From: CAYVOV01 sp964453525
Lineage (GTDB): Bacteria > Chloroflexota > Dehalococcoidia > Dehalococcoidales > UBA2162
Assembly (NCBI GenBank): GCA_964453525.1
Contig: CAYVOV010000018.1
Coordinates: forward strand, 1-64,000
DNA length: 64,000 bases
Direction: 5' to 3'
Of this stretch, positions 44,549 through 51,963 are shown one piece after another. The notes under the pieces are model-generated. The model saw only the letters and a list, made by a program, of their open reading frames with translations, did no database searches and was not told the origin of the DNA. Each line of letters opens with the position of its first letter. Position 1 is the stretch's first letter. A program made the translations under genes and the position numbers.

Positions 44549-44966
44549 CGTCCCATTTTTGTTTTCGTCTGTTACAACCTAAGCACAAAGTTTGATAGCC
44601 TTCAGGGTAATCCTGTTGCTTAAGCCAACAATAAAATCGGAGTCCTCCACCAATACCCAATGACTTTCTATGTCTCTTACCACCACCTGCTATATGGTCA
44701 ATGCTAAGTTTCTTTAAATCAGCTTCCCCGCAGCATCCACATGACAAGTCATCCAACGCTGAATAGTGAGTCAGGACTTCTTGCTTAATTCGTTGGGCAT
44801 ATTGCAGGGGATAATCAGAATGGTCTGCCAACCATTTTCTTTGTGCCTCGGCATGGTCTGCTTTATGCTCTTGTTTCCAGTGCTTAATATATTGAACACG
44901 CTGAGTTCTGTGTTCTTGGTAGTATTGCTTATTGTATTCTCTCATGTATTCTTTCTTATCAAACAT
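44538..44966 (-). CDS. HNH endonuclease-like protein
   Basis: 142 residues. A basic helical N-terminus (EYMREYNKQYYQEHRTQRVQ). The HNH-like core has CGCCGEADLKKLSIDHIAGG (CxxC and the DH), then GLRFYCWLKQQDYPEGYQ and TLCLGCNRRK. Typical of phage and plasmid HNH proteins, used in packaging, recombination or homing. Confidence 0.82.
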   Translation of the reverse strand: MFDKKEYMREYNKQYYQEHRTQRVQYIKHWKQEHKADHAEAQRKWLADHSDYPLQYAQRIKQEVLTHYSALDDLSCGCCGEADLKKLSIDHIAGGGKRHRKSLGIGGGLRFYCWLKQQDYPEGYQTLCLGCNRRKQKWDGEI

Positions 44967-44985
44967 TCCTCACTTCCATTCCTTT

Positions 44986-45177
44986 CTAATTCGGCGTAGC
45001 TAGTTTCTGCTTGCGTTTTTGCTCTTTGATTTTCTCTCTCTTTTCGAGGATGCCCTCAACTTTCATAAAACAAGATAACAAATCGTTGAGTCTGTCTGGT
45101 TCAATTTCGTTATCTATCTCCCTTAGCAGCCTATCCTTCAAGTTCTCAATAGTTAGGTTGCGTGGTTTACGTCCCAT
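44986..45177 (-). CDS. small helical hypothetical protein
   Basis: 63 residues, highly charged (LKDRLLREIDNEIEPDRLND, then KREKIKEQKRKQKL). Possibly a DNA-binding or packaging accessory protein. Not recognised. Confidence 0.6.
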   Translation of the reverse strand: MGRKPRNLTIENLKDRLLREIDNEIEPDRLNDLLSCFMKVEGILEKREKIKEQKRKQKLATPN

Positions 45178-45187
45178 ATTCCTTCTC

Positions 45188-45472
45188 CTAAATTCTCCTT
45201 ATATCATATGCTTGAATAGGTTGACCGTATCTACTGGGAACAAATTTCAATCCTTCAACAAATTCATTCGTAATGTCTTTGCCTGTATGCAAGTCAGTGA
45301 CTTCCACTTTTACCAGTGGTTGACATTCTTTCAAATATCTTTTCACACCTTCTCTCGTGCCTAAAGTAATTCCAGTTGCGGTCTCGTTTCGTGCTATTTG
45401 ATTCTGAACTATAACTAAGCCCAAAATAACCTGTACTCGATAATTTTCCTGTGTAAATCCCGAAATCTTCAT
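45188..45472 (-). CDS. hypothetical protein
   Basis: 94 residues, mixed alpha/beta (YRVQVILGLVIVQNQIARNE, LVKVEVTDLHTGKDITNEF). Overlaps the upstream gene by 4 bp. Not recognised. Confidence 0.65.
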   Translation of the reverse strand: MKISGFTQENYRVQVILGLVIVQNQIARNETATGITLGTREGVKRYLKECQPLVKVEVTDLHTGKDITNEFVEGLKFVPSRYGQPIQAYDIRRI

Positions 45473-45729
45473 TTTATTCCTTCCTTAATTACTTTCACTT
45501 GTGAATTCTTATGTTTAGAATGCCGAGGAATTAACCAGTGGTTTCCTCTACCTTCATTCCAGAGGCAGAATCTACAGAGTTTCCCCGAAAATGGGTGAAT
45601 TCCTTTATTTAAGCATTCTGCGTAGAACCAAGGTTTACCACCTGTAGTAAAATGTGGTTCATCTCTTAAATCTTTTCCACGTACTGTGCATTCTAAAAGA
45701 TATTTATGGCATTTATAAGTCCTTTCCAT
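45469..45729 (-). CDS. Cys-rich hypothetical protein
   Basis: 86 residues with Cys at CHKYLLEC, CLNKG and GKLCRFCLWNEG, probably a zinc-binding fold. Overlaps both neighbours by a few bases, so it is part of the operon. Confidence 0.65.
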   Translation of the reverse strand: MERTYKCHKYLLECTVRGKDLRDEPHFTTGGKPWFYAECLNKGIHPFSGKLCRFCLWNEGRGNHWLIPRHSKHKNSQVKVIKEGIK

Positions 45730-46114
45730 TTTTTCTGTCGTTTAACGTTTGACGAACAAAATCAATACCACTCAATTCAGCACCATTAAATAGAGGCGGT
45801 ACTTCTATATCATGTTTCTCCGCTTGCGCAGCCCATCTTTTAGCTTCCGTTATGTTCCTACAAGTTATACGTAAATGGGTTTCATTGAAGCTCAACCAGT
45901 AGTCGGGTTCATCATCGAAATCTAAATCATAAGACTCCACGATTCCCTTATATTTTTTCTCTCGCTTCAATTCTTCATTCTCTGCTCTCAAAGCACGGGC
46001 AAGTTTACCTGCCTTGGTTTCCATTTCACTGGTTGCCACATTACCCACAATGATTTTTCTCATTTCAAGTAACTGGGGTACACTCAACGTTGATAAATCC
46101 AAAAATCTTTTCAT
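45713..46114 (-). CDS. hypothetical protein
   Basis: 133 residues: a helical N-terminus (STLSVPQLLEMRKIIVGNVA), a charged helix (ALRAENEELKREKKYKGIVE), then a compact domain (YWLSFNETHLRITCRNITEA). Not recognised. Confidence 0.65.
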   Translation of the reverse strand: MKRFLDLSTLSVPQLLEMRKIIVGNVATSEMETKAGKLARALRAENEELKREKKYKGIVESYDLDFDDEPDYWLSFNETHLRITCRNITEAKRWAAQAEKHDIEVPPLFNGAELSGIDFVRQTLNDRKNGKDL

Positions 46115-46116
46115 AA

Positions 46117-46635
46117 CTACCTCGTATGCAACTCATTCTCGATTTTTACCATCCCCTGCCTAGCTCTACCTGCCGCTTCTGCTACCATTTGGTTGTAGTC
46201 CTGGGCATTACACATAGTGCAATTTTGAGAAACCATAGAAATGTCAACACCAACAGCAATCAGAACTTGAGCATACTGCCGACTTATCGGACTCAATAGT
46301 GAAATAAAAGATGATGGGTCATATTGTAATAACTCTGGACTAACACTACCATCTCTCAGTAATGCAGCCCGCTCATCTAACATCTGACTTATCCGCAAAC
46401 AACAGACGCCGCAAATCTTTGTTGGTCTGTTCATCGTGACATGGCTATAACCATCAGGATACGAATCTGAGGCATTTGAGGTATCCTTAATTGGTTTGAG
46501 GAAACAAGCCCTACTTGTCTCAAGCAATTTTTTATCAATCTCTCTTTTTGGCTCGTGTTTGATTTTATTAGCTAAAAAACATTCTCGTTTTTTCATTCTC
46601 TCACTCTTTCTCTCCAATACTTTATTTTTGCACAC
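46117..46635 (-). CDS. Cys-containing hypothetical protein
   Basis: 172 residues. ICGVCCLRISQML and NCTMCNAQDYNQMVAEAAGR suggest a zinc site. Not recognised. Member of the minus operon. Confidence 0.6.
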   Translation of the reverse strand: MCKNKVLERKSERMKKRECFLANKIKHEPKREIDKKLLETSRACFLKPIKDTSNASDSYPDGYSHVTMNRPTKICGVCCLRISQMLDERAALLRDGSVSPELLQYDPSSFISLLSPISRQYAQVLIAVGVDISMVSQNCTMCNAQDYNQMVAEAAGRARQGMVKIENELHTR

Positions 46636-46756
46636 GAATTTTGCGTGCAGGGGTCGGGGGATAATGTGTTATTATTTTTACTCTCTCTTCTATCTCTTTT
46701 TTTTATTATTTACAAGGATGGTCTGGTCTAATAATAATAAGGGTTTAATAAAGGGT

Positions 46757-47224
46757 TTAATATATGGGCGCCATTTGTGCGTAAGGCGTTCCCGTACCTA
46801 TGGGACACTTTGTGCGTAAGGCGTTCCCATCGGTCAAAAGGTTCCAAGTTGTTGGGTCAGTATTTATTTTTACATAAGTTTCGACCACACAAAAAGTTGT
46901 ACCATCGGATAGGGTATACTCTTTCTTTTTGCTACCATAGGAAATCATATTATGCTTCTTCAGTTCCTTATAGAGTTTGCTAGTGGTTTTACGACTTAGG
47001 TTTAGTATTTCAGCCGATTTCCTTATTGATAAGAAACCTTCGTCTTTAAGAACCCATTCCCTTGGTGCTAGTTCGATATTGTCAAGTATTTTTAATTTCA
47101 TTAACGCCCAAAGTCTATGAGCATTCTTGGATAATGTTATTTCTGCTTCTTTCATAATCATATCATCTGGTATCACTTTAAAATGTTTTATCTTGTTTCC
47201 CACTCGCAATCCCATTATTTTCAC
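46757..47224 (-). CDS. winged-helix protein, replication or regulation type
   Basis: 155 residues. LWALMKLKILDNIELAPREW and GFLSIRKSAEILNLSRKTTS then LYKELKKHNMISYGSKKKEY form a DnaD/RepA-like winged helix. The C-terminus is encoded by two copies of a 20-bp direct repeat (46774, 46809). Overlaps the next gene by 47 bp. Possibly the element's replication initiator; regulator is the alternative. Confidence 0.65.
   Translation of the reverse strand: MKIMGLRVGNKIKHFKVIPDDMIMKEAEITLSKNAHRLWALMKLKILDNIELAPREWVLKDEGFLSIRKSAEILNLSRKTTSKLYKELKKHNMISYGSKKKEYTLSDGTTFCVVETYVKINTDPTTWNLLTDGNALRTKCPIGTGTPYAQMAPIY
46774..46828. repeat. two 20-bp direct repeats, iteron-like
   Basis: TTTGTGCGTAAGGCGTTCCC at 46774-46793 and 46809-46828, 35 bp apart. 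A degenerate relative, TTTTGTGCGTAATCGGCGTT, is at 49901-49920. They lie in the 3' end of the winged-helix gene. Confidence 0.7.
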
Positions 47225-47417
47225 CTTGTTTTCTAATTAACACTGAAGTTATGTCCTCAGCGTTGATTATTATAGTATCTATGGTATTTGAAACCTGGTT
47301 AAGCACAATGTAATCATCTTCTACAGAAGATAAAAGTCCACCAGCATTTCTACTTACTCCCCTTATTACGAGAGATACCCATTTTCCTTCGAACTTTTTA
47401 AGTGCGTCTGTTTTCAT
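47178..47417 (-). CDS. Sm-like (LSm-fold) small protein
   Basis: 79 residues. FEGKWVSLVIRGVSRNAGGL, SSVEDDYIVLNQ and IIINAEDITSVLI follow the five-strand Sm/Hfq-like pattern. No recognised family name. Overlaps its upstream neighbour by 4 bp. RNA binding is an inference from the fold. Confidence 0.6.
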   Translation of the reverse strand: MKTDALKKFEGKWVSLVIRGVSRNAGGLLSSVEDDYIVLNQVSNTIDTIIINAEDITSVLIRKQGENNGIASGKQDKTF

Positions 47418-48007
47418 TCCTTTACCCTACTTTCTCTATTCTTTCCCAAGCCTTCCACCACTGCTGTATAATAGCGTTCATTTCTTTTGTCGGCACCTAA
47501 AGCTTTAACCCTTTCGTAAGCTACATTCATTACTTTGGCTCCGTATTTTTCGTTCAAAAAGTTATAAGTGGTGTAATCCAGAAAGATACCAATGTTTTCG
47601 AGATTTTCTAACAGATTATCTTCGTCCTCAAAATCATAATTGAAACTACCATCATCATCCGCAACATAAACAGCTTCAATGTCTTCTAGTGGTTCTTCAG
47701 CATCCACGTATTCTTTTTTAGGATTAGTCATGTCAGTCAAATCCCATCCCGAATGGACTTGATACACCAATACTGTAATAGGTTTACCCTTAACAAATAC
47801 CGTTCCAGGTCGCCATTGTTTTTCTTTCGGAAGTATCTTGTCAGTTTCAGTTATTTCTTCTGGTTTTTTTGAAGAGACATAAAATGTTTCTTTTAATCCC
47901 TGACAAACACCGTCACATAATGTGTTATTTTTGGTCAGAATGGAAATCTTTTTTCCTTTTAGTGGTGCAATCTTTTGTGGTATTATTTCATTTTGTTTAA
48001 TTTTCAT
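47414..48007 (-). CDS. hypothetical protein with Sm-like N-terminus
   Basis: 197 residues. The N-terminal LKGKKISILTKNNTLCDGVC resembles the first strands of the Sm-like fold of the next gene. The middle is acidic (DDDGSFNYDFEDEDNLLENL); the C-terminus is helical. First gene of the minus operon. Confidence 0.6.
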   Translation of the reverse strand: MKIKQNEIIPQKIAPLKGKKISILTKNNTLCDGVCQGLKETFYVSSKKPEEITETDKILPKEKQWRPGTVFVKGKPITVLVYQVHSGWDLTDMTNPKKEYVDAEEPLEDIEAVYVADDDGSFNYDFEDEDNLLENLENIGIFLDYTTYNFLNEKYGAKVMNVAYERVKALGADKRNERYYTAVVEGLGKNRESRVKE

Positions 48008-48208
48008 CTTCTTCTCCTTAATAATTTATTGTTTTACCCTTGTCTCTATGTCACGGATAAAAAGACACAAAGAATCCCCAAGAACACCGTTTAAGTGTTA
48101 GGGAATTAAGTGATTGGAACGCAGGTAAGTCTTGAGCTTACACGTCTGCTGGACAGAACTACATTAATGTGGGGGATTAGCTTAAGAGGATTTAAGTGGA
48201 TTCTACCC

Positions 48209-48424
48209 TTATACTTTCATTTCTGAAGATACAAAACCCAACCTGACCGCCTTAGCGGCAAGCTCTGCTCTAGTTTTACTATTCGTTTTGAGCATAATTG
48301 TTGAGATGATGTTCTGAGCAGTGCTCTCGGACACCTGCAAGTTATCGGCAACCTCTTTGGTGGTTAGTCCCTGGCACAAGAGGTCAGTAATTATCTTTTG
48401 TAATGGACTCAGTGTTCTTTTCAT
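48209..48424 (-). CDS. LuxR-type HTH protein
   Basis: 71 residues, essentially only the HTH: LSPLQKIITDLLCQGLTTKE, VADNLQVSESTAQNIISTIM, KTNSKTRAELAAKAVRLGFV. No receiver domain. Probably regulates element genes. Confidence 0.82.
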   Translation of the reverse strand: MKRTLSPLQKIITDLLCQGLTTKEVADNLQVSESTAQNIISTIMLKTNSKTRAELAAKAVRLGFVSSEMKV

Positions 48425-48640
48425 ATCGTACTATCTCTATACCCGTTTTAAGGGAAACTTATATTACTATTCCCCTACTTATATACTAACAATTTTTGGC
48501 GGTTTTGTAACACTAAAATTGGGTTTTTTTCGGCTTTTTTGAAGATTCTTTAAAAATCTTTTCCCGTCACTCGTATAGAGGGCGTTGACAGGTATATCGA
48601 GGCTGGTATAGGCTGGCTGGCAAAAACTTGGGGGGCTAAT

Positions 48641-48904
48641 ATGAAGCTGGAATTTGTGACAAAGGAAGAGGCAGAAAAGATAAGACGCACAATGCCGAAG
48701 TCTAAGGTAATGGAAGAGTACGAGGGTTACTTGAAGCAATTACCAGAAGGTCAAGTGGGGAAGATTGAGGTTACTTCTAAAGATGGTATCAAACCGCAAA
48801 CGGTAAGGGCAAGGTTGAACAGAGCAGGGAAGAGTCTTAATATAGGGATTGAGACAAGAAGAGTGGGGAATACCGTATTGTTTTGGGTTGAACCTGAGAA
48901 ATGA
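48641..48904 (+). CDS. small hypothetical protein
   Basis: 87 residues: KEEAEKIRRTMPKSKVMEEY, then a beta-rich half (VRARLNRAGKSLNIGIETRR). Looks like a DNA-binding accessory protein; not recognised. ATG after GGGGGGCTAAT. Confidence 0.65.
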   Translation: MKLEFVTKEEAEKIRRTMPKSKVMEEYEGYLKQLPEGQVGKIEVTSKDGIKPQTVRARLNRAGKSLNIGIETRRVGNTVLFWVEPEK

Positions 48905-48919
48905 CTAGGAGGTGTAAAT

Positions 48920-49420
48920 ATGTCTGAGCAATCTCCGATACAATTCATTGAGGGCATAAACGAGGGTGCCGAATGTGCTGAGGAGAACTTCATACACATT
49001 AGTCGGTATAGTGAGGTGGCTATTGCCTTCACCCCTACCATACACTACAACATAGTGAATATGGAACTTTTTACCATATGGTCGGGTTTCACAGAACAAG
49101 TAGCATACGGAGTTAAGATATATGCAGACCACTCTGACCGTCCTGGCAGTATGATACTTACCGATGGCAATATGACTTTTGATGCAGGCGTTAGTGATTT
49201 TGGATGGAAAAAAATTCATCTTTTCAGACCTGCCTTTCTCGTCGCCAAGAAGAAATACTGGCTAGGGTTGGAGTCAAAACAAGCATTATACCATCTTGGT
49301 CGGACAGAAGAAGGTATTGATGCTCCTTTGAGATTTAGGTTCGGTAGTAGATGGCAGGAGATTGAAGAACAACCTACGGGCAAGGTATTGGTTAGATTCT
49401 ACGGGCAAGTGCCCCGATAA
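48920..49420 (+). CDS. hypothetical beta-sandwich protein
   Basis: 166 residues, mostly beta strands (FTPTIHYNIVNMELFTIWSG, YGVKIYADHSDRPGSMILTD, VAKKKYWLGLESKQALYHLG). Pattern like a jelly-roll or carbohydrate-binding module on viral or surface proteins. No signal peptide. ATG after AGGAGGTG. Confidence 0.65.
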   Translation: MSEQSPIQFIEGINEGAECAEENFIHISRYSEVAIAFTPTIHYNIVNMELFTIWSGFTEQVAYGVKIYADHSDRPGSMILTDGNMTFDAGVSDFGWKKIHLFRPAFLVAKKKYWLGLESKQALYHLGRTEEGIDAPLRFRFGSRWQEIEEQPTGKVLVRFYGQVPR

Positions 49421-49484
49421 GGTGGCTATAGGATTAAACAAATATCGAGAACCCACAACAAGATTTGGTGGGGGATTTGTATGA

Positions 49485-49553
49485 ATGGAGTTTATTATCC
49501 TACTCTTTATCTCTTTGCTAATAGCTATATGGATAGTATTATCAAGACATTAG
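49485..49553 (+). CDS. 22-residue membrane peptide
   Basis: MEFIILLFISLLIAIWIVLS then RH and a stop, one complete helix. GGTGGGGGATTTGT precedes the ATG. Too short to be certain; could be a small toxin-like or regulatory peptide. Confidence 0.45.
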   Translation: MEFIILLFISLLIAIWIVLSRH

Positions 49554-49928
49554 AGTGTTTGCTCAACATATGCTGGACATTATGCTGGACGGCGAAGTTA
49601 CAATTTACTGTCTATCACGTGCCACGTACACAACATCGCTGATTTACAAAATGGGTGGTCTTTTTTATCGAGATGGGTGGGGGGTATTCTGTGCTATATG
49701 AGAGTGTCTGTAGTATGAAATTAGGGATGTATTTATAGATTTGAATGAAAATGATATAAAATACCGCACAAAAACAAGGATACAAATAGCAGCAGAACAG
49801 AACAGCAGAACAGGCTGAACAGCCAGAGAACAGCAGAACAGAAAGAAAATTTCTGAAGAGAACGGAAATTCATTGAAAAGCATGCAGAAAAAGCGTGCTG
49901 TTTTGTGCGTAATCGGCGTTGACTCAGC
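49554..49928. other. right sub-terminal region of the element
   Basis: No gene. It carries TATGCTGGAC twice (49570, 49581; also at the left end), the GAACAG array, and a hairpin AAAAGCATGC / GCGTGCTGTTTT (49876-49904). Mirrors the composition of the left end. Confidence 0.55.
49795..49841 (+). repeat. GAACAG hexamer array (6 copies)
   Basis: GAACAG starts at 49795, 49800, 49808, 49817, 49828 and 49836. Related to the array at 303-368 and scattered copies near 39066-39341. Confidence 0.8.
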
Positions 49929-49947
49929 TTGCCAGCTATGCTAGCCT
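49919..49947 (+). promoter_or_regulatory. promoter of the HTH-recombinase frame
   Basis: TTGACT (49919-49924), a 17-bp spacer, TAGCCT (49942-49947). The ATG at 49956 is 8 bases after the -10 box, so transcription would start at or near the start codon. The similar promoter at 408-436 supports it. Confidence 0.5.
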
Positions 49948-49955
49948 GTAATAGA

Positions 49956-50258
49956 ATGAAGAAGCGAAAATCGTTAAGACAATTAGCTAAAGAGTTGGGT
50001 GTTAGTGCTTCTTACTTGTCTCAAGTAAAAAATGGAAAACGCCCACCTAGTGAAAAAGTTTGCTTAACACTTGAGCACGAAGTGTTAAGCAACAATAATG
50101 ACGATTTGCTTAACACCCCTCACGCTCCGCTGGGGAATAGTCTAACGGTAGGACAGCGGACTCTGGATCCGTCGGTGAAGGTTCGAATCCTTCTTCCCCA
50201 GCCAATTTTTATTCTTACAGTGTATCAGCCTTTCCATTCGGCACGCAGAATTCCGTAA
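49956..50258 (+). CDS. XRE-type HTH segment, N-terminal half of the split recombinase gene
   Basis: As integrated, the frame gives a 100-residue product: SLRQLAKELGVSASYLSQVK, NGKRPPSEKV, a linker (HEVLSNNNDDLLNTPHAP), then 13 residues encoded by the attachment core and a nonsense tail reading through the tRNA. The frame enters the core in the same phase as the recombinase at 38124-39023. In the circular form the two would make one 338-residue protein: HTH (1-45), linker, core-encoded LGNSLTVGQRTLD, recombinase. An ATG at 49929 is an alternative start. Confidence 0.75.
   Translation: MKKRKSLRQLAKELGVSASYLSQVKNGKRPPSEKVCLTLEHEVLSNNNDDLLNTPHAPLGNSLTVGQRTLDPSVKVRILLPQPIFILTVYQPFHSARRIP
50060..50116. 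promoter_or_regulatory. recombinase arm-like sites next to the core
   Basis: A perfect 13-bp inverted repeat TTGCTTAACACTT (50060-50072) / complement (50080-50092), then a direct copy TTTGCTTAACAC (50105-50116), 11 bp before the core. TGTTAAGC also lies 20 bp past the left core (38239-38246). In the circle these flank the core on both sides, as expected for binding sites of a recombinase or excisionase. Confidence 0.65.
50128..50167 (+). repeat. attR core (tRNA-Gln 5' half)
   Basis: 40 bases identical to 38179-38218, followed by the remaining tRNA 3' half, so integration rebuilt a full tRNA with element DNA supplying the 5' half. Confidence 0.93.
50131..50204 (+). tRNA. tRNA-Gln(CTG)
   Basis: Complete: acceptor TGGGGAA pairs with TTCCCCA, discriminator G, encoded CCA (50202-50204). 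Anticodon loop CTCTGGA gives CTG. The 5' half comes from the element, the 3' half from the chromosome. A T run follows. A weak promoter-like TTGAGC-17-AATAAT (50071-50099) lies within the HTH frame. Confidence 0.95.
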
Positions 50259-50859
50259 TACAACTGGTCACGGAACTCGCCGTTCCATTTCAGGTGGCTA
50301 CGTAGCTGGCTCTCACGCTTCATGCCCAGTTTCTCAAGGACCCGCCACGAACCGATATTCCTCGGGTCGCACCAGGCATATAACCGGTTGAAACTATACG
50401 TCTGAAAAGCCAGTTCATGACTGCCCGGGCAGCTTCAGTCATCAGTCCTTTGTTCCAGTGCTGACGTGAAAGAGTATAGGCAAGCTCAACTCGCTCATTC
50501 GGGCGGTCGTCGTCCCGCTGGTTTAAGGCAATTTCTCCAATCACCTTGCCATCAAGCACTACAGCGAATATCTGAAGCAGACCCGCTCCGTTTCCGGTAG
50601 AGGGTAGACCCGGATGCCCTGTCTCCCAGTACGATGGATCCGAGAACATTTCTACCAGCGTCTCGGTGTCCTTCCTTGTGTAAGACTGTGGCGGGATATT
50701 TACCTGATATTCGGCCCACTCCTGGTCGTTGATATATTCGAGTACGTCGTAAACATCATCTAAAGTGAAAGGTCTGAGCAGCAGTCGCTCTGTTCTCAAT
50801 TCAACCTGCATAATCACACTCCCCGCTTCATACTCAACAGCTAACCTGCCTGCTATCAT
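50225..50859 (-). pseudogene. GNAT family acetyltransferase, frameshifted
   Basis: The first 150 residues are a normal GNAT N-acetyltransferase (LRTERLLLRPFTLDDVYDVL, IGEIALNQRDDDRPNERVEL). At 50405-50408 (run of four A; T on the gene strand) one base is missing. The other frame continues the family: TYSFNRLYAWCDPRNIGSWR, VLEKLGMKRESQLRSHLKWN, and stops at 50225. The unbroken frame would end early at 50320. Either a sequencing error in a homopolymer or a real mutation. Confidence 0.85.
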
Positions 50860-51018
50860 AGCATAATACTAAACGCTACGTTAAAAGTATATCTGTTGAC
50901 ACGTCAGCTCCGGCTATGGAGCTTCGAACCGCGGTACGAATCTAATTCCCATATTATTTTTGGATTCAAATTCCTTCTGTCCGGTTCACTCCGGTTGCAG
51001 GCAAGATGTATAAAATGA

Positions 51019-51046
51019 AACGGCCTGGCTGTGATGCCAGGCCGTT
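51019..51046 (-). terminator. terminator of the hsp20 unit
   Basis: AACGGCCTGGC / GCCAGGCCGTT, 11-bp perfect stem with 6-nt loop, followed on the minus strand by TCATTTTAT. Confidence 0.8.
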
Positions 51047-51074
51047 ATGATACGAGCAGCGGTAATATTTACCT

Positions 51075-51503
51075 TTATTTCTTTCCTTCTATAGTTTTGG
51101 TACCGGCGGTAACCTTTACCTGGATTTGCTTCCTCTTTTTCTCCTCAGCCCTGGGCATGGTTATTGTCAGCACACTATTTTCATATTGACTTTCTATCTT
51201 GTTGGTGTCCACGGTATCGGGAAGGTGAAGCGCTCTATAAAACGAGCCAACCGGCCGTTCCCGTATCAGGTAGGTTGCTCCTTCTCCTGTATCTTCGGGT
51301 CTTCTCTCTGCTCTCAATGTAAGGACATTGTCCTCTATAGAAACATCGATTCCTTCAGGAGCAACTCCGGGTATTGAAGCTTTCACTTCAATTTCATCCT
51401 TTTTCTGAATGACATCGATTAAGATATTCCAGTCCTCTGCTCCTTCACGGTAGCCTGGTAAACCGCCGAATCCATGCCAGAGCCGGTTCATTGTGTCTTC
51501 CAT
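51075..51503 (-). CDS. Hsp20 small heat shock protein
   Basis: 142 residues from the ATG at 51503. The alpha-crystallin domain is complete (EVKASIPGVAPEGIDVSIED, LTLRAERRPEDTG, GSFYRALHLPDTVDTNKIES, GVLTI-type VLTITMPRAEEKK). Upstream, another frame reads MLLQRWDPLRDLRQ with a good ribosome binding site (ATG at 51549-51547), the usual Hsp20 beginning. A tetranucleotide duplication (CTGCCTGCCTG at 51504-51514) puts it out of frame. The protein would start at the internal ATG unless the repeat changes length. Confidence 0.88.
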   Translation of the reverse strand: MEDTMNRLWHGFGGLPGYREGAEDWNILIDVIQKKDEIEVKASIPGVAPEGIDVSIEDNVLTLRAERRPEDTGEGATYLIRERPVGSFYRALHLPDTVDTNKIESQYENSVLTITMPRAEEKKRKQIQVKVTAGTKTIEGKK

Positions 51504-51642
51504 CTGCCTGCCTGAGGTCCCTGAGTGGGTCCCATCGTTGAAGTAACATTTTCTCCCCTTTGCTTAATATCTTTTATGGTATCCTTTATACTGATAAGGC
51601 TCCCATAATTCAGCTATAGCCTCACCTCCGAAGATTTATCAT

Positions 51643-51840
51643 TTACTTATCGGACATTATGCCCTGACCAATCTCAGAAGTGCCGTTTGGGTTAATTTTT
51701 CCTGTATTTTTGCAGACTACGTCCAGGTAAAGAATGAACGAACATTGCAGGCACTGCTCATACCATCCGTGGTAATCATTATAGAGAAACAGATTTCCGC
51801 CGCATTTAGGGCAGCGCTGCTGAACATTTGTTGTATTCAT
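51643..51840 (-). CDS. small zinc ribbon protein
   Basis: 65 residues from the ATG at 51840 (GAGGAG upstream; an earlier ATG at 51861 is possible). RCPKCGGNLFLYNDYHGWYE and QCLQCSFILYL give a CxxC...CxxC zinc ribbon. First gene after the double CIRCE promoter and 140 bp before hsp20, so probably part of the heat-shock regulon. Confidence 0.7.
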   Translation of the reverse strand: MNTTNVQQRCPKCGGNLFLYNDYHGWYEQCLQCSFILYLDVVCKNTGKINPNGTSEIGQGIMSDK

Positions 51841-51872
51841 TTTCGTACCTGCACTCCTCATTTAGTCTCGGA

Positions 51873-51899
51873 TTAGCAGTCTAAGACAGAGACTGCTAA
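51873..51899. promoter_or_regulatory. CIRCE operator 2
   Basis: TTAGCAGTC-N9-GACTGCTAA, a perfect inverted repeat with the CIRCE spacing; it differs from the consensus TTAGCACTC-N9-GAGTGCTAA by one symmetric base change. Confidence 0.8.
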
Positions 51900-51931
51900 C
51901 GCAATGGGGTAAAAAAATAGCAATCTAGGAA

Positions 51932-51958
51932 TTAGCACTCTAAACATCCGACTGCTAA
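51932..51958. promoter_or_regulatory. CIRCE operator 1
   Basis: TTAGCACTC-N9-GACTGCTAA, one mismatch from the HrcA consensus. Lies 6 bp downstream of the -10 box, where HrcA would block transcription. Confidence 0.85.
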
Positions 51959-51963
51959 AATAT

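Larger units (their letters stand above)
38179..50167. mobile_element. ~12 kb integrative element in tRNA-Gln
   Basis: Flanked by a 40-bp direct repeat (38179-38218 and 50128-50167) made of the first half of tRNA-Gln(CTG). The right copy continues into the complete tRNA; the left one is truncated and runs into a tyrosine recombinase. The interior is visibly more AT-rich than the flanks. Contents: recombinase, several membrane or surface proteins, an AAA ATPase/TOPRIM pair, a structured RNA, a minus-strand operon of small genes and an XRE-type HTH. No relaxase, capsid or portal gene seen. Confidence 0.92.

Noticed and set aside
49795..49841. CRISPR array
   Set aside because: Repeat unit is only 6 bp with irregular spacing; no cas genes.
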